In this document: positions 45,480-54,232 of the stretch, piece after piece
Layout: every line of letters starts with the position of its first letter
Numbering within the stretch: the stretch's first letter is position 1
Assembly: GCA_963514095.1 (NCBI GenBank)
Contig: OY741266.1
Span: forward strand, 3,551,501-3,615,500
Direction of reading: 5' to 3'
Source: Eutrigla gurnardus
Lineage: Eukaryota; Chordata; Actinopteri; Perciformes; Triglidae
Length of the DNA stretch: 64,000 nucleotides
Notes under the pieces: model-generated
Told to the model about the DNA's origin: nothing
The model's database searches: none
What the model saw: only the letters and a program-made list of their open reading frames with translations
Made by a program: the position numbers and the translations under genes

Positions 45480-45968
45480 CAAAAAATTGGACTGTGGAGG
45501 AGCGATGGGTGGATCTGATGAACACAAGTAGATGAGCGGCACCCTGGGCAGCAACTTTACAGGATCTAGATCCATCTGGATTCTGTTAACGAAGTTAGAT
45601 TCCATAATTCAAGGTAAACTTTACAGCTATGTGCTCAAGTCATCTTAGAAGAGAATTGAATTGGTAGCATGGCAGTGACAGAAGTGAGGCCGCGGTAGCA
45701 ACCTGTCAATCACAAAAAAACATGCTCTATAGCATAATGCTGCTTCATCATCTATTTGACTAAATGGACCATAATGTACTACATGAAGATCATGCTGGAT
45801 TGAAGAAGACTTGAAACTAGGGATTGAGACCATACATTTTACAATGTTTACAGAGATAATAAATCACGTGATCGGGTCATTTTCTCTGATTCTCATTCAA
45901 TCAGAGGAGTTGCCCCCTGATGAGAGAAATTACAGTATTGGCTTCCAGAGGTTGCCACCTGGTTTCTT
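45480..45968 (+). mobile_element. MITE family X (copy h), inverted relative to copy g
   Basis: It begins AAATTGGACTGTGGAGGAGC and GGGTGGATCTGATGAACACA. It runs through GAAGAAGACTTGAAACTAGGGA, the CACGTGATCGGGTCATTTTC region and GGAGTTGCCCCCTGATGAG, ending AGAGGTTGCCACCTGGTTTC. It is the reverse complement of copy g, 250 bp away. Confidence 0.75.
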
Positions 45969-46025
45969 CAGTAGTCCAGAACAGACAAACGAAACACTCT
46001 AGATCGAGCCATTTTGGTGTCATCA

Positions 46026-46360
46026 ACATTCTTGGCACACAAGGCTGGACTACTGTAATGGGCTCTTCATTGGGATTCCTGGCAAGAGTGTCCAAAAACT
46101 GCAATACATCCAGAATCCGGCCACGCACCCCCCTACCTACAAGACCTGATAATTTCTAAATCATCCACCCGTACTGTCAGACAGACTGACAGGCAGCCTG
46201 CTCCTCCAGGTCCCCACCACCAAGCTTCGCACCATGGGGGAATGAGCTTTCTGCTTGGCTGCACCGCGGCTGTGGAACAGCCTGCCCATCCAGCTGAGGG
46301 CAGTACAGACCCTGGATTATTTTAAAGCAGGCCTGAAAACCTCTCAAATCTGAGTTTGCT
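46026..46360 (+). pseudogene. L2-like LINE C-terminal relic
   Basis: The frame reads LDYCNGLFIGIPGKSVQKLQ then YIQN, matching the conserved SRLDYCN..LFxG...LQ..QN block after the RT of L2 elements. It is followed, after frame changes, by a CCGCGGCTGTGGAACAGCCTGCC block equivalent to APRLWNSLP. It is highly eroded, with no tail. Confidence 0.7.
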
Positions 46361-46841
46361 ACTCAGAGTTTGCAAATCACTTCCTACTTTTGTATTGATC
46401 ATTAAAGAAAAAGAGATGAATTTCCTTATCTAATTTTTTTATTCAAGAAAAAGCGTTTCCTCGTCACAATTATGACTATGAACAGTGCAATAATCAACGC
46501 AGCTGCATTTCAACACATCACAGCGTAGCTGTCTGTGGTCTCCCGTGCCGTGGGATAGTATCTTACGTTTCATACAGAGACCAACAAACTATGAGTTATA
46601 ACCAAAGACTGTCGGTGGAACAAAGGTCGCTGCCCTATTTATGCCGAGACAACGTTATGTTCAGAGTTTACGTAGCCGCTACGGTGTTAGCCTAGCTGAG
46701 CTCTGAGCGAGCCGAACGCCAAAACAAGCATTTTTAAAGTTATTTTCATATCGTCTTAACGGACAGACTTAACAAACCATGACTTAGGACTTTTTACCAA
46801 TCGTTGTTACTTCGGCATACTTTTTATCCGTAAATTGTTAT
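46361..46841. other. no recognisable feature
   Basis: Nothing was recognised; this is the target region of the outer Tc1/mariner-type element. Confidence 0.4.
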
Positions 46842-47718
46842 TACAGTTTTTCTCGATTGCTAAGACACATTTCTCAAAAGCTGCTCTCCTTTTCTCTAAA
46901 CTGTGAACACAAAACCCAATTTTCAAGCTATATTCACAAAACCTCAGACTCTTCTTGCAAAACCAAACTTTCAACTCAAAACAGTTTAATCTGTGCCCAA
47001 AACTGAACTCTCACCTCAAAACAGTTCAATCGGTGCTCAAAACTGAACTATGTTGTCAAATCGTGCCCCGAGTAAACACTACAGAGCAGACACTAAACAC
47101 TACATAGAAAAATAGAAATCACAATGCTCAGGACCTGAAGCTGTAGAAATAAATGTTCATTGTTCACTGTAGGCTAAATGCATGTTGCAAAACAAAAAAC
47201 CTGTTTATTTAGCACTTGTACATACAGTTTTTCTCAAATGCTAAAACACATTTCACAAACGTTTCCTCTATGTTCCCCAATGTCTAAACACAACACCCTT
47301 TTCTAAAGCTACATAAACACAACCACACCTTCTCACTTCAAAACTCAAACTTTCACACCAAAAGAGCAGCTCGAAGCTTTCAAAAATGTAAACACTATAC
47401 ACATCATTACACACTAAAGCAAAACAATTGAAAACACAATGCTCAATTTGTGAGAAGGTTCTTTGTTTCATAACTGCCAATGCATATTTTTAGAAACTTT
47501 ACAGTAACGGATCTTCTTAGATCTCTGTAGAGGATTAGGCATTTAGATTTGTGAGTTTCATATGAAGAGTATAAATCTATAGAAAATACTGCATGTACAC
47601 TACTGTAACACAACTCAATGCAAAAACAGAATCTATTGCCCACAACAGTACTCTTGAAAACATGTTCAGGATGTGACGTTTTTTTATTTAGTTTATTCAC
47701 ACCACACACACACCACAA

Positions 47719-48387
47719 TCACTGTGCAGCATCATGTCGATGAGCTGCATCAGGCCACATCACCTCATCCACATCGCAGGCTATATTCTGTCTTGCCAGG
47801 CACCGCGGGAAAAACGCCCTGGAATGGCGCATCCATCCTTGGAAGGCTTCCACTGGGATGTCACCACAGGCCAGCTCCATTGCCCTTAGGAGGTTCTCTC
47901 TGGTGTATGGTTGTCGGTCATAAACCTTCCATCTCCACGATGAGAAGAACTCCTCTATAGGGTTCAGGAAAGGGGAGTAGGGTGGCAGACAGACGTTTAA
48001 AAACTGGTCACTGTTGGTGGTGAACCACTCTCTGATTTGGTTCGTTCTCTGGAAGCGGACATTGTCCCAAATGATCACATAAATGGGATGTGCAGGCCCA
48101 GGATGGTGTTGTTGGCGGTCCAGGAGGATGTCTCTTAGTTCCTCTAGGAAGGTGAGGAGACGTTGGGTGTTGTAAGACCCAAGGACAGCATGCCGGTGGA
48201 CAAGCCCCTCTGAACCCATGGCCGCACAAAGAGTAATATTACCCCCCCGTTGGCCAGGAACCTCAGTGATTGCTCTTTGGCCAATGATGTTACGGCCTCT
48301 TTGCCTTCGTTTCTGCAGGTTGAAGCCAGCCTCATCCAGGAAGAGGTACTCATGACGTCTGGCCATCGCGTCCAACTGTAATATCCT
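47719..48387 (-). CDS. IS630/Tc1-type transposase, exon 3 (DDE catalytic domain)
   Basis: The exon starts after TTTTCACAG and reads RILQLDAMARRHEYLFLDEA, then GFNLQKRRQRGRN. The first catalytic Asp is in LFLDEAGF, the second in VIIWDNVRFQ, and the Glu in PPYSPFLNPIEEFF. I count 36 residues between the second Asp and the Glu. All three acidic residues are present with no stop until TGA/TAG after the His-rich end (DAAHRHDAAQ). The phase joins exactly to exon 2, whose last codon is CAA. It would cut and reinsert the element via the CAGTTTTTCTC ends. This is the DDE_3 fold shared with mariner and IS630; the close subfamily is unknown to me. Confidence 0.88.
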   Translation of the reverse strand, partial: RILQLDAMARRHEYLFLDEAGFNLQKRRQRGRNIIGQRAITEVPGQRGGNITLCAAMGSEGLVHRHAVLGSYNTQRLLTFLEELRDILLDRQQHHPGPAHPIYVIIWDNVRFQRTNQIREWFTTNSDQFLNVCLPPYSPFLNPIEEFFSSWRWKVYDRQPYTRENLLRAMELACGDIPVEAFQGWMRHSRAFFPRCLARQNIACDVDEVMWPDAAHRHDAAQ

Positions 48388-48718
48388 CTGTGAAAATGTG
48401 AAAGTGCACAGGTGTTCAGAAGTCAATCAGGTAGCACAGTATTGTCCAGAAGTAATGTAGGCCACTGAGCAACACAGTATGTCCACTAACGAAGAGTTAC
48501 AGTTGTAACTACGGTTCTATGAGTCCCGGATGACCGCCAGAGGCGGTGCTTTAAGCACTGGATAACTCCGCCCGCGCTAGCGCATGTCGAGTACGAATAA
48601 CAACAATGTCACCTGTGACTCCTGCATGAACCCCGGGAGGCTATATCTTCCGGTGTCAGCAGGCAATCGGCTCCCAAAATCTTCTCGCGAACGCGCAAGG
48701 ATTCTGAGTGACCGAGTG

Positions 48719-48820
48719 CTCTGGCGGTCATCCGGGACTCATAGAACCGTAGTTACAACTGTAACTCTTCGTTCTATTTCGTCCCTACTGACCGCCAGAG
48801 GCGGTGCTTTAAGCACTGGA
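48719..48820. repeat. DIRS internal complementary region
   Basis: The first half (48719-48769) complements the element's left end at 48491-48542. The second half (48770-48820) complements the right end at 52191-52240. The junction ...AACTCTTCGTTCTATTTCG... equals the two ends abutted through GTT/AAC, which is the template for rebuilding full ends from a truncated transcript in DIRS models. Confidence 0.9.
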
Positions 48821-48862
48821 TGACATATACCAACAGTGTCATGAAGAATCCCCTAACCCACC

Positions 48863-49534
48863 TTATTGATGAGGGTTTGAAGACCCAGGGCAAAGGACCA
48901 CGCCCAACGGGTGGGGAGCAGCAACATTAAGCCGGTAAAACCGATGGAACGTCCCCGCCGACGACCAAGAGGCTGCAGCACAGATATCACCCAGGGGTAC
49001 GCCTCTCAGGGCAGCCCAGGACGTGGAGACACCCCGCGTTGAGTGGCATCTGACCCCCGTCGACAATGCTCGACCATTGACCCTGTAAGCACAAGAGATG
49101 GTGTCCACAATCCAATGAGAAAGGCGCTGTTTGGAGAGGGCACAACCCCTGTTATGACCCCCATAGCAAACAAACAATTGGTCTGACTGCCGCAGATGTG
49201 CAGTGGCACTGATATAGGCAACCAGGGCCCGCACAGGACACAAGGCACGCAACTCATCATCAGCCGCTGTGGGATCAAACCGCGCCAGGTGAATAGGGCG
49301 GTTGACATGGCCACGGGGCAGGTTCTTTGGCAGAAATGCAACATTAGGCCATAGGGTCACCCCTGAACCATCAGGCCCCCAACGCAGGCAGGGCTCGCTG
49401 ACAGACAAAGCATGCAACTCCCCCACCCGTTTCGCTGAGGTCATGGCCAGAAGAAAGTCTGTCTTCAACGACAGCCCCTTGAGGTCAGCCTGGGCGATAG
49501 GTTCGAAAGGTGAAGAAGACAGGGCCTTCAGGGT
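48863..49534 (-). pseudogene. DIRS tyrosine recombinase, C-terminal catalytic part
   Basis: From GGGTLKALSSSPFEPIAQAD the frame gives the catalytic region. The first Arg lies in TSAKRVGELHALSVSE, the His and second Arg in CHSTRGVSTSWAALRG, and the Tyr in GTFHRFYRLNVAAPHP. All four RHRY positions are therefore identifiable. The N-terminal part of the recombinase is missing; upstream residues of the same open frame (to 50185) are a shadow of the RT gene. It would integrate circular DNA. Without its N-terminus it is probably inactive, although the catalytic part has no stop. Confidence 0.8.
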
Positions 49535-50100
49535 GCCCCCCCCAGTAGGAACGCCCTGTCTTGCCATGGTGCCAGAGCGTGGACGCACACCTGAGACACC
49601 ACGATCAGCTTGTGCCTGTGAAACTTCGGGTCCAGATGGAAGCTGTTCAGCCACATCTGGAGCGGGCGCAGTAGCAACAGGCCGGAAGGTATGGCAGTCG
49701 ATGCAGCCGTCAGTTTGCCCAGGAGCTGCAGAAACTGAATGTAAGGTAGCCGCCTGCCCCTCTTGAAGAAAGGGAGGAGTTGGAGGATGTTGCTCACACG
49801 TTTCTCCGACAGATAGGCCTTCATGGCGACCGAGTCCAGATCCAGACCCAAATAGGCAATCCGCTGAGTGGGGACCAGTCGGGCCACATGCAGCAGAAGA
49901 CGGTTGGTATCCCGGACCACCTGGGCACGGGATTGCGCGCACACCAACCAGTCGTCTAGATAGGGCAGGACCTTCATGCCTCCCGCCTGCAGAGGCGCCA
50001 AGGCTGCCGCAGCACAACGGGTGAACACTCTTGGGGACAGGGAGAGTCCAAAGGGGAGCACCCTGAACTGGTAATGGTGACCCTGGAAGGCAAACCTCAC
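49528..50100 (-). pseudogene. DIRS reverse transcriptase fragment
   Basis: The frame starts inside RT (FAFQGHHYQFRVLPFGLSLS), with the catalytic box as VLPYLDDWLVC and IAYLGLDLDS downstream. It ends at LIVVSQVCVHALAPWQDRAF. The motif A region (the KDAYFH-like part of DIRS RTs) and the RNase H / methylase region are absent. The gene has been joined to gag upstream and to the recombinase end downstream by deletions. Confidence 0.8.
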
Positions 50101-50154
50101 TGGGGCTGACGTGGTGAGCGGCGCACGGTGGAGCGAAAGTCGCCTGCCGGCTTC

Positions 50155-51528
50155 TTAGGATCCTGTCGCGACGGCCGCCGACCACTCTGGGGAGGCAGCT
50201 GTGGAGCGTGCAGGGGCAGATGGAAAGGCTCTCGGCCCGCTGGAGGTAGGCGCCCTCCTGTGAAGGCCTGCAAGCCGCCGCCTGGTCTCATCGGCTTCAG
50301 CTGTGCAGTCCAATGCCTGCAGAGCTGCAGAGCCAAACAGCTCACCAGGTTCCGCCGGCACCCTACGAGTCGCCTCCGTCAGGGGTGACTGGGCCAGCCA
50401 CACGTGACGACGAGTGTGGACAAGCGTCGACATAAGTCGACCCAACTCTCTCGACTGACAGGCAAAAGTCTGCAGTGAGGCATCGCAGATGTCACGGATG
50501 GAGTCATCCACCTGAGCGTCCTGCAGGGAAGATGAGAGGGCCAAAAGGAAGTGGGAGAGGGTGTTTCCAAGGCGGCCGATATGCGCTGCCGTGTTGTAAG
50601 CTCTGCAGACGTAGTCATCAGTGACCTTACACTGGGCAGAAGGGCACCTGGGGTCCGACTTCATTGCCTCCTCTGGAGAAACAATCAGGGCAGGAATTGC
50701 AGGTTCCACCGCTGGCATGCGGAGAAGACCAACTGCCTCAGCACCCTCCATGGCAGCTAAGGCTCGCTCATCCGACCCAGGCCTGGTGAGGGCCGACGTG
50801 TCTCCCCAGCGGGAATGCAGCTCCTTCAAAAGATCAGGAGAGTGCGGCACCCTAGTCTTCGCCGGTGGGGGGTTGCGCCTGTAGAAAGCGCTAGGAGCTT
50901 TTTCTTGACTCGGAGCGTCAAGCTGCAGGCGTGCCAGGGCAGCCCGGATGATTGCCCCCATGGAGGAGTCATCAGATCCTCTTCGTGAATCCGAGGCTGA
51001 AGAATGTGATGAGCCTGGTGCAGTCGGAGTCGTTAGCCCGACCTGGGAACCATTAAACTGGCTAGATGAAGCTGCAATGGAGATAGCGTCGTCCGGTGGC
51101 AGCGGTGACCCCTGGGCAGCCGCAACAGCAGCATGTGTCATCCCCCCAGCAGGCTGCAGGCTAAGAAGAAGTGCCTTCATTTCCTCCATATCAGCAGCCA
51201 TACGGTCAACCTTAGAGGAGAGCTGGTCGTCTGCCTTCCTCCGCCGTTTTCCTGCGGGGACACCGTCCCCGTCCTGTGTGGCAGACCGCCTCTTTGCAGT
51301 ACCCCGACAGGAATCCACCCTCACAGGCTGGAATGAAGGCAGGCAGGATAGTGGATCCATTTGGGCCAGCCTGGCCAGCCTTACTGACCTCGGCATAATG
51401 CTACAATTTATGCAGGCTTCGTCGGTGATGGCCTCCTGCAGGTGATCCACGTCAAGACAGGACACACACCGGTCATGGCCATCCTCAGGCTCCAGGGACG
51501 CCATACAGCTGTCACAGGCATGCTCCAT
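50155..51528 (-). CDS. DIRS gag-like ORF1
   Basis: The open frame extends upstream to 51681, but the Met at 51528 (MEHACDSCMASLEPEDGHDR) is the likely start, giving about 457 residues. Three Cys-x2-Cys pairs (CDSC, CVSC, CINC) sit in the first 55 residues and may bind zinc. A basic patch (GKRRRKAD) and a short heptad-like helix (VDRMAADMEEMKALLLSL) follow, then Ser/Pro-rich sequence. It precedes RT in the usual DIRS order. Function in particle assembly is inferred from position only. The last ~60 residues may be out of the native frame. Confidence 0.65.
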   Translation of the reverse strand: MEHACDSCMASLEPEDGHDRCVSCLDVDHLQEAITDEACINCSIMPRSVRLARLAQMDPLSCLPSFQPVRVDSCRGTAKRRSATQDGDGVPAGKRRRKADDQLSSKVDRMAADMEEMKALLLSLQPAGGMTHAAVAAAQGSPLPPDDAISIAASSSQFNGSQVGLTTPTAPGSSHSSASDSRRGSDDSSMGAIIRAALARLQLDAPSQEKAPSAFYRRNPPPAKTRVPHSPDLLKELHSRWGDTSALTRPGSDERALAAMEGAEAVGLLRMPAVEPAIPALIVSPEEAMKSDPRCPSAQCKVTDDYVCRAYNTAAHIGRLGNTLSHFLLALSSSLQDAQVDDSIRDICDASLQTFACQSRELGRLMSTLVHTRRHVWLAQSPLTEATRRVPAEPGELFGSAALQALDCTAEADETRRRLAGLHRRAPTSSGPRAFPSAPARSTAASPEWSAAVATGS

Positions 51529-52268
51529 CCGGAACCAGGTGGAGAGGTAGCCAAGTAACAACAAACAACACAAAGTGTGACGCCGCCGGGACGGGAACGC
51601 CAACACTTGGAAACACAATACCAAGTTGGGAGAGGGGGCAGGTACGCAACCTTCACCAACAAGATTTATTAGTTTTAGCAAAATACAACTAAGCTTGAAG
51701 AGGGAGTGAAACCCTACCTCAATCCAGTTGAATCCTTCAATAATACTGTGAACACTAAACAGAGAAACAAAAAACAGTTATTAACATTCAAAGCAGCATC
51801 AACCTGCTAGTAACACAGCCCTCAGCAGCTGTGTGCAATGCTGGAAGGTGAGGGGCGGAAACGCCACCAACCCAGCAAAGCCACCAGAGCAGGTACAACA
51901 TACAATGTGCAAAACGCTGGCGACAGCCTCTCGGAGGACGAGCCTCAGCCCGCTACTCCTGCCACGGAGGCACGAGGCTGCACAAAGCCAGCAGCATGCC
52001 AGTAATAATTTTACTGGCCGTTTAAACGGCCATGCTATACTTACGTACACCTCGACGCGCGGTCGCGAGAAGAATGAAGGAGCCGATTGCCTGCTGACAC
52101 CGGAAGATATAGCCTCCCGGGATTCATGCAGGAGTCACAGGTGACATTGTTGTTATTCGTACTCGACATGCGCTAGCGCGGGCGGAGTTATCCAGTGCTT
52201 AAAGCACCGCCTCTGGCGGTCAGTAGGGACGAAATAGAACTGTACTGTGAGCATGGATGTATACTTAC

Positions 52269-52551
52269 TTGCACATACTCGTAACGTAGGTCTTTGTGTC
52301 GCGCAGAGTTGCGCTCAAAGGGAACCCTATAGACCTGTTTCATCCGCATCTTTTGGCGCCGGAGAACTCTGTCTATTGTGGCCAAGCTAACATCATCAAT
52401 GCCCTCAAAGTTGACATTATCGGCAATGACTTTGTCTCTGATCTCCCGGAGTCTGATGAGGTTGTTCTCACGAACCATATCCATAATGAGGGTTTCTTGT
52501 GCCGCTGTAAATATGGCAACCCTCCCACCTCTATGCGGCATTCTTTCAACT
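52269..52551 (-). CDS. Tc1/mariner-type transposase, exon 2 (second HTH)
   Basis: The acceptor is TTTTTTTCTTTAG before AGTTGAAAGAATG, and the donor is GTGCAA|GTAAGT. The exon is 283 nt: one base finishes the Arg codon begun in exon 1, and 94 codons follow. It starts VERMPHRGGR and includes LREIRDKVIADNVNFEGIDD and VSLATIDRVLRRQKMRMKQV, a winged-helix type DNA-binding segment like the second half of paired-like domains in this superfamily. It ends RHKDLRYEYVQ, directly before the catalytic exon. Intron 1 (52552-52676) is 125 nt. Confidence 0.85.
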
Positions 52552-52676
52552 CTAAAGAAAAAAACATGTGTTGTCAATTGACATGTTTTACAATAACAAC
52601 TGATTTGAAACCAATAGACTACTTTCACAGGCTTGTAAAACTGTATTGTGACAAAGAAAGCAATAGAGTACAATAC

Positions 52677-53362
52677 CTGTTGTGTTGTCTGAATGCCCTG
52701 ATAATGGTGGCCACGGTGAACCTACTCAGGTTTGGACGGACTCTTAGTCCTGCTTCAGCCATTGTCATGCCATGGACAATGACATGGTCAATGACTGTTG
52801 CTCGCATCTCGTCCGTAATGATGGTGCGAGGTCGTCTTGCTCTTCGTCCTGGACCTTCTCCTCTCCCTCCTGGACATAAATGTGCATAAATGTAAATGTA
52901 CTACAGATACCCTCTCCACCTTCAAGAAAACTCTTAAGAGATTTTCTCCAAGCCTAAATGCTGCACTTGACTTAGCACTTGACTTAGCTTAGTTTCCCTC
53001 ACATTGTGCTGTTGTTTGAATGTTTTATCCTCGATTGTAAGTCGCTTTGGATAAAAGCGTCAGCCAAATGTAAATGTAAATGTAAATGTACCTTCTCCTC
53101 TCCCTTGTTGGCCTGCTCCTCTCCCTTGTTGGCCTGCTCCTCTTCCTCGTTGGCCTGCTCCTCTTCCTCCTGGAACTTCTCCTCTCCCTCCTGGACCTTC
53201 TCCTCTCCCTTGTTGGCCTCCTCCTCTTCCTCGTTGGCCTGCTCCTCTTCCTCCTCTGATTCGAACTCCTCTTCCTCGTTGGCCTGCTCCTCTTCTTCCA
53301 CGGCCAGCTCCTCTCCCTCCTCTCACTCGAATTCCTCTTCCCCTGACTCTGCCTTCATCCAT
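52677..53362 (-). CDS. Tc1/mariner-type transposase, exon 1 (RGG-rich start and first HTH), interrupted
   Basis: It starts at the ATG at 53362 (MDEGRVRGRGIRVRGGRG). About 90 residues are Gly/Arg/Gln-rich repeats such as GQRGRGAGQQGRGEG. They are followed by the basic RRARRPRTIITDEMRATVID and a helix-turn-helix with MTMAEAGLRVRPNLSRFTVA. The exon ends HNR at CAACAG|GTATTG, codon phase 2. A 216-bp repeat (52875-53090) interrupts it. Without the insert the coding length is 470 nt, exactly the phase needed for exon 2. The RGG-like start is unusual for such transposases; it may aid nucleic-acid binding, which is inference only. Confidence 0.75.
52875..53090. mobile_element. 216-bp repeat insertion in transposase exon 1
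   Basis: The insert contains the common teleost motif GACGCTTTTATCCAAAGCGACTTACA on the minus strand and short (TGTAAA)n runs at both ends. Removing it restores the local repeat CTCCTGGA|CCTTCTCC exactly as at 53189. On the minus strand it starts near GTACAT and ends TCCAG, so splice-like sites border it. Confidence 0.8.
53091..53362. repeat. strand-asymmetric CTC/TTCCTC coding repeat
   Basis: Degenerate 15-30 bp units of TTGGCCTGCTCCTCTTCCTC (plus strand) encode the RGG-rich region on the minus strand. The strong pyrimidine/purine asymmetry also leaves Glu- and Ser-rich shadow frames open. Confidence 0.8.
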
Positions 53363-54074
53363 TGTATTTGTTTGGAATCTTCAGCAAACTGTGCACTCTG
53401 AACTTGCTTTTATACATGTGGTCACAGCATTAGCAACAAGTGTCTTCAATTTTGAGTCGTTGTGTGTAATGAGTGACGCCAGGTGTTCATTGTGTTCAAA
53501 TATTGCTGACTGTGGCAGCCATTTTACATCACATGAGCTTTCATTTGAGAATATGAGCAGAGTTCTTTTGCAACTTGTGTTTTAGCAAGGAAAAATGTGT
53601 TTAGATTTATGAGAACGGAGGATTGTGTTTTGTGAATTGTGTCTTCATGTGAAATGTGTTTATGATATTGGCAAATGATTGCTAGATTTAGTAAATGTGT
53701 TTAGACAACTGGTCATTTGGTTTAGAGGATTGGCTTTTGTGTTTTAGCATTTGAGAAAAACTGTAGTAAAAAATACAAGTACCAAAAACAGAAATCCTGT
53801 GCATTTACACGTAGCACTTGTACAGTACAAAAACAAACAGAAATCTTGTGCATTTAGCACCTGTATACAGTAAGCCGTAAACATAAAATATACATGGAAT
53901 ACTAGGCCTACAAACTGTTAGACTAACCCTCCATTACAATAGTACAGTACATTGGCACAGTGATGTACTGAAACACATATTTACTTACAGTATACTGTGG
54001 TACAGTATATAGTATAGTCATACAGTAATTGCTGTCAACATTTACATACTATAACGTCAAAAAAGGTAATTTAC

Positions 54075-54232
54075 CTGTGCTCTTCTCTAAATCTTCAGAT
54101 TATGGTGGACACAGTGAATCTACTGATGTTTGGTTGTACCCTTTGTCCGGCCTCCCTCATGCTCATACCATGGACAAGAACATGGTCAATCACAGTAGCT
54201 CTGATTTCATCAGATATTACTGCTGACCACCT
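54075..54232 (-). pseudogene. outer element transposase exon 1 relic
   Basis: The minus strand reads ISDEIRATVIDHVLVHGMSM and REAGQRVQPNISRFTVSTII. This is clearly homologous to exon 1 of the inner element (ATVIDHVIVHGMTMAEAGLR). A TGA interrupts it after TII. The donor at the same place (CACAG|GTAAAT, phase 2) shows that the intron predates the split of the two subfamilies. Exon 2 and the catalytic exon were not found. Confidence 0.82.

Larger units (their letters stand above)
48491..52240 (-). mobile_element. DIRS-type tyrosine-recombinase retrotransposon, 3750 bp, internally deleted
   Basis: Inverted termini occupy about 48491-48690 and 52055-52240 (shared blocks include GCGCTAGCGCATGTCGAGTA and CTATATCTTCCGGTGTCAGC). 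An internal complementary region at 48719-48820 is the reverse complement of the left end (CGGGACTCATAGAACCGTAG, AACTGTAACTCTTC) joined directly to that of the right end (TTCTATTTCGTCCCTACTGA). This geometry defines DIRS elements. AAC adjoins both ends (48488-48490 and 52238-52240), as expected for integration of a circle without target duplication. On the minus strand it carries a gag-like ORF, part of RT and part of the recombinase. It sits in intron 2 of the transposase, 27 bp past the donor. Confidence 0.93.
47223..53765 (-). mobile_element. inner Tc1/mariner-type element carrying a spliced transposase and a DIRS insertion
   Basis: Ends CAGTTTTTCTCAAATGCTAA (47225 on) and TTAGCATTTGAGAAAAACTG (to 53763) are perfect inverted repeats over 20 bp, each flanked by TA, the duplication expected for this superfamily. 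Without the DIRS (3750 bp) and the 216-bp exon insertion the element is about 2.6 kb. It holds one minus-strand gene of three exons. Confidence 0.87.

Noticed and set aside
49535..50185. N-terminal half of a 440-codon recombinase frame
   Set aside because: These codons are the shadow of the RT gene in another frame; recombinase similarity starts only at about 49534.
52999..53401. Glu-rich and Ser-rich proteins at the CTC repeat
   Set aside because: They are alternate frames of the strand-asymmetric repeat that encodes the RGG-like transposase start.
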